Origin: Roseovarius nanhaiticus | GTDB lineage: Bacteria; Pseudomonadota; Alphaproteobacteria; Rhodobacterales; Rhodobacteraceae | Assembly: GCF_900156535.1 (NCBI RefSeq) | Contig: NZ_FTNV01000002.1 | Span: 186,001 to 250,000 of the forward strand | Reading direction: 5' to 3' | DNA: 64,000 nt | Shown here: positions 27,110-33,809 of the stretch, piece after piece | Position numbering within the stretch: position 1 is the stretch's first letter | Layout of the letters: every line of letters begins with the position of its first letter | Made by a program: the position numbers and the translations under genes | Notes under the pieces: generated by a model | Told to the model about the DNA's origin: nothing | The model's input: the letters and a program-made list of their open reading frames with translations, nothing else | Databases searched by the model: none

Positions 27110-28117
27110 ATGTCACTAGATCTCAAAGACGCTGTGTCGCTGTCCCATGACACGATCCGCGAAAATGACGTATTCGCGCATGCGATCAGGCACAGCCGCT
27201 TGCCGCTTTGCATCACCGATCCGACAAAGCCGGACGAGCCGATCGTCTTTGCCAATCAGGCGTTTTGCGATCTGACGGGCTATGATGAGGCCGATTTCAT
27301 AGGCAAGAATTGCCGCTTCCTGCAAGGCGAAGAGACCAGCCGCGAAAGCGTGCAGCAGATCCGCGACGCCATGGACGCGCGCGAGGTGACGATGGTCGAG
27401 ATCATCAACTACCGCAAGAATGGCGAGAAATTCCTGAACGCGCTGCAGATCGGGCCGATCTACGACGAGGACGGCGAGCTGATCTTTCGATTCGGCTCGC
27501 AGCTCGACATCTCGTCGCACCGCGAGAAAGAGCGCAAGGCGGCCGAATTACGGACTGCCGAATTGCTCCACCGGCTCAAGAATATCGTCAACGTCATGAG
27601 CGTTGTGATCAAGATGACGGGCCGGGACGAGACCGATCCGCAGGAATACAGCGAAAAGGTGATCGAGCGTCTCGTGGCCCTCGGTCAGACCCATTTCGAC
27701 ACCCTGACAAGCGAGCGGCCACGCGCGCTCAACTTCGATCATCTGGCGCGTACGCTCCTTTTGGCCTACGCGCCCTTGGGCGAACGTCAGGTCACATTCA
27801 CCGGCCCCGAGGTTGAGCTGACCGGCGACATGGTCACTTCGCTCACGCTTTTGCTGCACGAACTGGCGACGAATTCGGTCAAGCACGGAAGCCTTGGCAG
27901 CGAAACAGGCCGGGTCGAGCTATCTTGGAACAAAAGCGACACGGGCGATTTCAACATGATCTGGCGCGAGCTTGGCGGCCCCGTGGTTGCCGCGCCCGAC
28001 AAGGAAAGCGGCGCCGACATCGTGGGCAAGCTGATTGCAGCGTCGCAGGGCGCCTTGAATTTCGATTGGCAGCCCACGGGCCTGATCGTCACACTCAACC
28101 TGCCGATGGACGACTGA
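27110..28117 (+). CDS. LOV-domain blue-light sensor histidine kinase (HWE/HisKA_2 type)
   Basis: 335-residue soluble kinase. The N-terminal PAS/LOV domain (about 22-135) contains GKNCRFLQG, in which C68 would form the flavin adduct on blue-light absorption. The dimerisation/phosphoacceptor helix follows with H153 in LLHRLKN. The ATPase domain has HELATNSVKHG (N-box, about 250) and W-x-E in IWRELGGP, typical of the HWE family. No membrane segment is seen. No response regulator lies next to it, so its partner must be elsewhere. In alphaproteobacteria this type often feeds into the general stress response, which is inference here. Confidence 0.9.
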   Translation: MSLDLKDAVSLSHDTIRENDVFAHAIRHSRLPLCITDPTKPDEPIVFANQAFCDLTGYDEADFIGKNCRFLQGEETSRESVQQIRDAMDAREVTMVEIINYRKNGEKFLNALQIGPIYDEDGELIFRFGSQLDISSHREKERKAAELRTAELLHRLKNIVNVMSVVIKMTGRDETDPQEYSEKVIERLVALGQTHFDTLTSERPRALNFDHLARTLLLAYAPLGERQVTFTGPEVELTGDMVTSLTLLLHELATNSVKHGSLGSETGRVELSWNKSDTGDFNMIWRELGGPVVAAPDKESGADIVGKLIAASQGALNFDWQPTGLIVTLNLPMDD

Positions 28118-28145
28118 TTGCCAGCTCTTGGCGCTGGGGGCCATG

Positions 28146-28175
28146 TTTTTTCTTGAAAAAATACCCATGCGGCCG
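28146..28175 (+). repeat. Divergent copy of dispersed repeat
   Basis: TTTTTTCTTG-AAAAAATAC then a GC-rich stretch, after the LOV kinase stop. It resembles the CTTGGCAAAAATAC form of the dispersed element. The T-run following a GC-rich stem (CCAGC/GCTGG upstream) may also act as terminator. Confidence 0.4.
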
Positions 28176-28314
28176 GACAGCCATCATCACGATTTCACGA
28201 TGGCGGATGCGCCGCGCGCTTGAGGCGCCGGCGCCCATCGGGTAGCCATGGCAGCGAAGACTTAGGCAAGGCGCGTCAAACCGGGGCGCGCGCGGGCAAA
28301 GGGCGGACCAGGCC

Positions 28315-28938
28315 ATGGCATTCACGATCGCGATCGACGGGCCTGCAGCGGCGGGCAAGGGTACGGTCGGGCGGCAGCTGGCCGCGCATTTCGGTTATGC
28401 ACATCTCGATACCGGCCTTCTTTACCGTGCCACCGGACGCCGGATGCTGAACGGCGAAGGCGCCGTCGAGGCGGCGATGAATTTGCGCCCCGAAGACCTC
28501 GGCGCGCCGGATCTGCGTACGCCCGAGGTGGGCCAGGCCGCCAGCCGTGTCGCCGCCATCCCCGAAGTACGCGAGGCGCTGATCGACTTTCAGCGCGCCT
28601 TTGCCACCCGCGCGGGCGGCGCCGTTCTGGACGGGCGCGATATCGGCACTGTCATCTGTCCGGACGCGGATGTGAAACTATACGTCACCGCCGGTGACGA
28701 AGTGCGCGCCGCACGCCGCCTCGCCGAGCTGACCAGCACGGGACATGACATCGATTTTCAGACGGTCCTGGCCGATTTGCGTCAACGCGATGCCCGCGAC
28801 AGCGCCCGCGCCGACGCCCCACTGAAACCCGCCGAGGATGCGATCCTGCTGGACACCTCGCAGTTGACCATCGACGAGGCCGTTGCAACCGCCATCGCCG
28901 AGGTCGAGCGCGTGCAGGCCGCGCGCGCGCCCGGCTGA
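28315..28938 (+). CDS. cmk: Cytidylate kinase
   Basis: Phosphorylates CMP/dCMP to the diphosphate. 207 residues, slightly shorter than the usual ~220. The P-loop GPAAAGKGT lies at 9-17, followed by HLDTGLLYR for base recognition and the [11 protein letters not shown] motif near 108. AGGGCGG precedes the ATG. It is followed by rpsA, an arrangement conserved in many proteobacteria. Confidence 0.95.
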   Translation: MAFTIAIDGPAAAGKGTVGRQLAAHFGYAHLDTGLLYRATGRRMLNGEGAVEAAMNLRPEDLGAPDLRTPEVGQAASRVAAIPEVREALIDFQRAFATRAGGAVLDGRDIGTVICPDADVKLYVTAGDEVRAARRLAELTSTGHDIDFQTVLADLRQRDARDSARADAPLKPAEDAILLDTSQLTIDEAVATAIAEVERVQAARAPG

Positions 28939-29181
28939 TGCCCGCACGCGTCTGGCCCTTGCCATTCGCGCCCTTTCCCCATATACGCGCGCCTGTCACC
29001 AGGGCGATACATATCGCAATTGCGAAAGTCATCGAGCAGGGTCCGGATACTCCCGTGCCCTCTTTCTGCATTTTGCTCATCGCCTGACCAATGAAACCCG
29101 TCTCACTTCAAGTGGACGTCACCCAGACCGGCGGAGACAACCGCACGGCCCGTAAAAACCGAAAAAGGAACCCGAGACCAC

Positions 29182-30864
29182 ATGGCTCAAGATACATCTA
29201 TGGAGGAATTCGAAGCCCTCCTGAACGAAAGCTTCGAAATGGACACGCCCGATGAGGGCACAGTCGTCAAGGGCAAGGTTATCGCTGTCGAAGCGGGCCA
29301 GGCCATCATCGACGTCGGCTACAAGATGGAAGGCCGCGTTGATCTGAAAGAATTCGCAGATCCCGGCGAGCAGCCGAACATCAATGTCGGCGACGAGGTC
29401 GAAGTCTTCCTGCGCTCGGCCGAAAACGCCAAGGGCGAGGCTGTCATCAGCCGTGAAATGGCCCGCCGCGAAGAAGCTTGGGATCGCCTCGAGAAGGCAT
29501 ATGCCGCAGAAGAGCGCGTCGAAGGCGCCATCTTTGGCCGCGTCAAGGGCGGCTTTACCGTCGATCTCGGCGGCGCCGTGGCCTTCCTGCCCGGCTCCCA
29601 GGTCGATGTGCGCCCCGTGCGCGATGCCGGCCCCCTCATGGGCCTCAAGCAGCCGTTCCAGATCCTCAAGATGGACCGCCGCCGTGGCAATATCGTGGTC
29701 TCGCGCCGTGCGATCCTCGAAGAGAGCCGCGCCGAGCAGCGCGCCGAAGTCATTGGCAAGCTGACCGAGGGTGACAATGTCGACGGCGTCGTCAAGAACA
29801 TCACCGAGTACGGCGCATTCGTCGACCTGGGCGGTGTGGACGGCCTGCTGCACGTCACCGACATGGCATGGCGCCGCGTCAATCACCCCTCCGAGATCCT
29901 CGCCATCGGCGAGACGGTCAAGGTGCAGGTGATCAAGATCAACAAGGAAACGCACCGCATTTCCCTGGGCATGAAGCAGCTGCAGGAAGATCCGTGGGAC
30001 ATGGTCGCCGCCAAGTACCCGCTGGAATCGACCCATACGGGCCGCGTGACCAACATCACCGATTACGGCGCCTTCGTGGAGCTGGAGCCGGGTGTCGAAG
30101 GTCTCGTTCACGTCTCGGAAATGTCCTGGACCAAGAAGAACGTGCATCCCGGCAAGATCGTGTCGACCTCGCAAGAGGTTGAGGTCATGGTCCTCGAGAT
30201 CGACCAGGCCAAGCGCCGCGTTTCGCTCGGTCTCAAGCAGACCATGCGCAACCCGTGGGAAGTCTTTGCCGAGACGCATCCCGAGGGCACCGAGGTCGAG
30301 GGCGAGGTCAAGAACATCACCGAATTCGGTCTGTTCATCGGCCTCGAAGGCGAGATCGACGGCATGGTTCACCTCAGCGACATCAGCTGGGACGAGCGTG
30401 GCGAGGATGCGATCCAGAACTACCGCAAGGGCGACATGGTCCAGGCGGTCGTTTCCGAAGTCGACACCGACAAGGAGCGCATTTCGCTTTCGATCAAGAA
30501 CCTCGGCGGCGACAAGTTCGCCGAAGCGGTCGGCGGCGTGAAGCGTGGCTCGATCATCACCGTCACGGTGACCTCGATCGAGGATGGCGGCATCGAAGTG
30601 GAATATGAGGGCATGAAATCCTTCATCCGCCGCTCGGACCTGAGCCGCGACCGTGCCGAGCAGCGCCCGGATCGTTTCTCGGTCGGTGACAAGGTCGACG
30701 TGCGCGTGACCAACGTGGATTCGAAATCGCACCGCCTGGGTCTGTCGATCAAGGCACGCGAGATCGCCGAAGAGAAAGAGGCCGTGCAGCAGTATGGCTC
30801 GTCCGACTCGGGCGCGTCGCTGGGCGACATTCTTGGCGCGGCACTCAAGTCCGACAACGACTGA
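29182..30864 (+). CDS. rpsA: 30S ribosomal protein S1
   Basis: mRNA-binding ribosomal protein needed for initiation. At 560 residues it has six S1 (OB-fold) repeats: the first two diverged and ribosome-binding, the next four with the ITEYGAFVDLG-type cores repeated at about 200, 290, 380 and 460. The leader of ~240 bases after cmk holds no other gene I can see. AAAAGGAA lies about 12 bases upstream. A strong terminator follows. Confidence 0.98.
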   Translation: MAQDTSMEEFEALLNESFEMDTPDEGTVVKGKVIAVEAGQAIIDVGYKMEGRVDLKEFADPGEQPNINVGDEVEVFLRSAENAKGEAVISREMARREEAWDRLEKAYAAEERVEGAIFGRVKGGFTVDLGGAVAFLPGSQVDVRPVRDAGPLMGLKQPFQILKMDRRRGNIVVSRRAILEESRAEQRAEVIGKLTEGDNVDGVVKNITEYGAFVDLGGVDGLLHVTDMAWRRVNHPSEILAIGETVKVQVIKINKETHRISLGMKQLQEDPWDMVAAKYPLESTHTGRVTNITDYGAFVELEPGVEGLVHVSEMSWTKKNVHPGKIVSTSQEVEVMVLEIDQAKRRVSLGLKQTMRNPWEVFAETHPEGTEVEGEVKNITEFGLFIGLEGEIDGMVHLSDISWDERGEDAIQNYRKGDMVQAVVSEVDTDKERISLSIKNLGGDKFAEAVGGVKRGSIITVTVTSIEDGGIEVEYEGMKSFIRRSDLSRDRAEQRPDRFSVGDKVDVRVTNVDSKSHRLGLSIKAREIAEEKEAVQQYGSSDSGASLGDILGAALKSDND

Positions 30865-30887
30865 TCCCGCCGGGATAATGGTTAAGG

Positions 30888-30920
30888 AAAGGCCCCGCAG
30901 GCGACTGCGGGGCCTTTTTT
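30888..30920 (+). terminator. Rho-independent terminator after rpsA
   Basis: 13-bp stem AAAGGCCCCGCAG / CTGCGGGGCCTTT with loop GCGA and a T-tract of six, starting 24 bases after the rpsA stop. The convergent antiporter gene ends five bases beyond. Confidence 0.95.
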
Positions 30921-30925
30921 GTGGA

Positions 30926-31846
30926 TCAGCCCTGCGCAGAAAGGATATAGGCGATATAGGCGATCAGCATCAGCGCGCCGAGCACACGCCCGATGGCCGG
31001 GCGCAACAGCAACAGCCCGGTCAGGAGCAGCGAGGCTGCTATCATGATCGGCAGATCGAAAACCAGGAAGCGGGGCGCCACGGGGATGGGCGATATGATC
31101 GCCGTTACCCCCAGAATCCCCAGCACGTTAAAGATATTCGAGCCGATCACATTGCCTATGGCGATGGCAGACTGGCGGCGTAGGGCCGCCACCACGGATG
31201 TCGCCAGCTCGGGCAACGACGTGCCGACGGCGACAATCGTAAGGCCGATGAAGGCTTCGGACAGGCCGAAATCCTCCGCGATGGCGACCGCGCCATCCAC
31301 CAGAAACCGTGCACCCAGCATCAGCGCAACCAGTCCGCCGACCAGCCACAGCGCCGCCCGCGGCGCGGGCATGGGCGGCGGTAGGTCCGCCTCATCCGGC
31401 ACATCATCTCCGGGCGCGAGATAGGCCCAAACCAGATATCCGGCCAGCGCCGTGACAAGGGCCAAGCCCGCCGCGCGCCCCACCTCGCCGAGCGCGAATA
31501 TCGGGATAAGCGCCAGTGCGGCGGCCACCATCACGCCGGTGTCACGCCTGAGCGTCGCGCCCGACACAGCGATCGGCCAGATCAGCGCGGTCGCACCAAT
31601 GATCAGCAGCACGTTGGCGATGTTCGAGCCGACCACGTTGCCCAAGGCGACGTCAGGCACGCCGCCAAGGGCGGCCTCGACCGAGACCAGAAGCTCGGGT
31701 GTCGAGGTGCCGAAGCCCACCACCGTGAGGCCGATCAACAGAGGCGAAATCGCCATCCGGCGCGCGAGTCCCACGCTGCCCCGCACCAGCGCGTCACCGC
31801 CCAGAAAGAGGCCGACAAGGCCGAGGGCGACGAAAAGGTAATCCAT
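30926..31846 (-). CDS. CaCA family Na+/Ca2+-type antiporter (YrbG-like)
   Basis: 306-residue integral membrane protein with about ten helices and the two alpha-repeat signatures of the CaCA superfamily: GFGTSTPELLVS at 44-55 and AVGTSLPELATS at about 208-219. These line the ion path. It resembles YrbG-type calcium/sodium antiporters; the exported cation is not certain. The ATG at 31846 begins with the hydrophobic MDYLFVALG; the upstream extension to 32089 has no membrane-protein character. The gene lies downstream of soeC, separated by a dispersed repeat. Confidence 0.9.
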   Translation of the reverse strand: MDYLFVALGLVGLFLGGDALVRGSVGLARRMAISPLLIGLTVVGFGTSTPELLVSVEAALGGVPDVALGNVVGSNIANVLLIIGATALIWPIAVSGATLRRDTGVMVAAALALIPIFALGEVGRAAGLALVTALAGYLVWAYLAPGDDVPDEADLPPPMPAPRAALWLVGGLVALMLGARFLVDGAVAIAEDFGLSEAFIGLTIVAVGTSLPELATSVVAALRRQSAIAIGNVIGSNIFNVLGILGVTAIISPIPVAPRFLVFDLPIMIAASLLLTGLLLLRPAIGRVLGALMLIAYIAYILSAQG

Positions 31847-31954
31847 GATAGCTCCGGTTTGGTTCAGGTGATCACTGGCAGGTGAGACTGCTGCCGCCCG
31901 CCTGCAAGGTCCGGCGAAAAATAGATATCGCGCGCGGGGTTCGGGGCGGTTTTC

Positions 31955-31974
31955 GAGTATTTTTGGAACAATGA
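31955..31974 (-). repeat. Copy of dispersed ATACTC repeat (reverse)
   Basis: On the minus strand it reads TCATTGTTCC-AAAAATACTC, placed 12 bases after the soeC stop and in the direction of soeC transcription. There is no clear GC hairpin tail. Confidence 0.65.
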
Positions 31975-31985
31975 CGGCCTGGCAT

Positions 31986-32864
31986 TCAGGCGTGACGCTT
32001 GCCGTAATAAAGGCCGACGACATGCTCGGCCTCGGCGAAGAAAAGCCAGCGCGAGGCGGCGATGCCCAGAACGTGGCACAGCACCGCAAGCGCCGCCACG
32101 ATATGCCCTGCCGGCAGCCCCAGCAGCATCACGGGAAGGACGTAGCCCAGCGTGAGGGCGATCAGGCGCAATTTGAACGCGTGTCGGCGCCCCACGACAT
32201 GCACGAATTCGCGCAAGAGATAGTTGGTGCCGGTATGGGGCGGCTCGAACGCGCGGGGCGTGCCGATGGGGCCAAGGCCGGTGGCGGTTTTCAGATCCGT
32301 GCCCGAGCGGGCGAGCGCGCCGTCGCCGCGCCTCCACCAGACGATCTGGATCAATGCGGCGACGGGCAGAAGGAAAATCGCCAGCGTCACCTGCCCCGCC
32401 ATCAGCGCGCCACCCGCAAGCGACAGGGCCAAAAAGAGCGCAGGCGTCAGCCATGTGCGCCAGCGCGGCACTGTGCGCATCTGCGCGTAGATCATCGAGG
32501 TGGTGAAGATGACGCCAAGGCTGAGCGCGGCGCCCAGCCAGCCCAGCGGCGCCCAGCGCTGATCGAAAAAAACGAGGCCCGCGCCGTAGACTGCCATGAT
32601 GAGGAGCGCCGCCACCGCCGCCCAGCCTTCGCGGCTGAGCCAGCTTGTGCGCCACTGGCTGAACGCCTTGAGCGCGCGCTCGGGGTGGCCAAGGTGGAAC
32701 GTGGAGGCCGCAAGGCCGCACACCGCCAGCAGATAGGCGATGGCGAAGAAGACGAAGCCAACCCAGCCCGTGGGCGCGATGAGGCCGCCGCCGAGCCAGA
32801 AGAGCAGACCAAAGCCGAGACCCGAGAGGGTGGTGAAGATGATGACGGACGGGGCGGGATGCAT
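31986..32864 (-). CDS. soeC: Sulfite dehydrogenase membrane anchor SoeC (DmsC-like)
   Basis: 292-residue integral membrane protein with eight predicted helices, of the DMSO reductase anchor (DmsC) family. It would bind quinone and pass electrons from SoeB into the respiratory chain. The N-terminus MHPAPSVIIFTTLSG is typical. It follows soeB with a single base between, and the set soeA-small gene-soeB-soeC has the order of the sulfite dehydrogenase described in purple bacteria and Ruegeria. A DMSO or polysulfide reductase anchor is the alternative, weighed under soeA. Confidence 0.82.
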   Translation of the reverse strand: MHPAPSVIIFTTLSGLGFGLLFWLGGGLIAPTGWVGFVFFAIAYLLAVCGLAASTFHLGHPERALKAFSQWRTSWLSREGWAAVAALLIMAVYGAGLVFFDQRWAPLGWLGAALSLGVIFTTSMIYAQMRTVPRWRTWLTPALFLALSLAGGALMAGQVTLAIFLLPVAALIQIVWWRRGDGALARSGTDLKTATGLGPIGTPRAFEPPHTGTNYLLREFVHVVGRRHAFKLRLIALTLGYVLPVMLLGLPAGHIVAALAVLCHVLGIAASRWLFFAEAEHVVGLYYGKRHA

Positions 32865-32865
32865 C

Positions 32866-33621
32866 TCAGACCTTTGAAAGGGCGCGGTCGAGCCAGGCAA
32901 CGAAGCCCCTTTGCTCGGTCATGGGGGTGTCGAGGAAGGGCGCGAGGATATCTGTCTGCTCGCCCTGCCCGAGTGTGTCGCGCGGGCGCGGCGGCAGGTA
33001 TTTGTTGACCGGCTTCGTGCCCTGCTCGGGCATGAGGTCAAACCCGCCACGCTCGGCCGTCAATTGGCTGACATGGCTATCCGGATCGGCAAAATCGCCG
33101 AAATGCCGCGCACCGGCCGGACAGGTGCGCACGCAGGCGGGGACGCGGTCCACCTCGGGCAGGTTCTCGTTGTAGATGCGATCGACGCAGAGCGTGCATT
33201 TCTTCATGACACCTTCCTCGGCGTCCATCTCGCGCGCGCCATAGGGGCAGGCCCAGGCGCAAAGGCCGCAGCCGATGCAATCGCTCCCGTTCACCAGCAC
33301 GATCCCATCCTCGGCCCGTTTGTAGCTGGCCCCCGTGGGGCAGACGGTGACGCAGGGCGCGTCCTCGCAATGGAGGCAGGATTTCGGGAAATGGACGAGC
33401 TGCGCTGCGCCATCCTCGGGCTGGACCTCGTAGCTGTGGACGCGGTTGAGGAAGGTGCCACTGGGGTCAGGGCCGTAGGGGCGCTGATCGCTGAGCGGGG
33501 CGCCGTAATTCTCGGTATTCCAGCCCTTGCAGGAGATGACGCAGGCATGACAGCCGACGCAGGTGTCGAGATCGATGACGAGGCCAAGCTTGCGGGGAGT
33601 ATCGGGCGGGAGCGCGGTCAT
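32866..33621 (-). CDS. soeB: Sulfite dehydrogenase iron-sulfur subunit SoeB
   Basis: 251-residue electron-transfer subunit with four [4Fe-4S] cysteine sets: CVGCHACVISC (from C21), CLHCEDAPCVTVC, CIGCGLCAWAC and CTLC...CVRTC. No signal peptide, so it is cytoplasmic, as expected for SoeB. The ATG at 33621 overlaps the stop of the small gene upstream, and AAAGG precedes it. A GC hairpin belonging to a dispersed repeat lies just upstream inside that small gene. Confidence 0.85.
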   Translation of the reverse strand: MTALPPDTPRKLGLVIDLDTCVGCHACVISCKGWNTENYGAPLSDQRPYGPDPSGTFLNRVHSYEVQPEDGAAQLVHFPKSCLHCEDAPCVTVCPTGASYKRAEDGIVLVNGSDCIGCGLCAWACPYGAREMDAEEGVMKKCTLCVDRIYNENLPEVDRVPACVRTCPAGARHFGDFADPDSHVSQLTAERGGFDLMPEQGTKPVNKYLPPRPRDTLGQGEQTDILAPFLDTPMTEQRGFVAWLDRALSKV

Positions 33622-33809
33622 GCTGTTGTGCCTTTTGCCGCGCCCGACCGGGGCGCTGCCCCGGACCCCGGGATATTTGTCGCAAGAAGGATGGGGGTGG
33701 GCCGCGCCGCGGCCTCGTCGCCCCATGTGGCGATGAACCAGATGAATGAGCCGAGGACGAGGGCCACGAAGACGAGTATGGCCAGAAGGGTGCGCTGCGG
33801 TCCGCTCAT
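33618..33809 (-). CDS. Small single-span membrane protein of the soe operon
   Basis: 63 residues. A cytoplasmic MSGPQR start and one membrane helix (about 7-28, ending near WFIATW) are followed by a 35-residue tail rich in Ala, Gly and Pro. Both ends overlap neighbours by four bases (soeA stop and soeB start), so it is translated as part of the operon. The last ~20 residues are encoded by a dispersed repeat element (33648-33695), which probably explains the odd tail composition. The function is unknown; an assembly or anchoring role for SoeAB is a guess. Confidence 0.75.
   Translation of the reverse strand: MSGPQRTLLAILVFVALVLGSFIWFIATWGDEAAARPTPILLATNIPGSGAAPRSGAAKGTTA
33648..33695 (-). repeat. 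Dispersed repeat with GC hairpin, inside a coding gene
   Basis: Minus strand: CATCCTTCTTGCGACAAATA, then CCCGGGGT, then a perfect 7-bp hairpin CCGGGGC-AGC-GCCCCGG. The head resembles CATCTTGGCAAAAATA of the copy at 6313. The whole element lies within the 63-residue membrane gene and 27 bases before soeB. Confidence 0.65.

Noticed and set aside
25162-27255. 697-residue minus-strand frame across ileS, the Cys/Met lyase and the LOV kinase start
   Set aside because: It crosses three well-supported genes and a terminator, and has no recognisable domain.
29119-30732. 537-residue minus-strand frame opposite rpsA
   Set aside because: Shadow of the repeated S1 domains.
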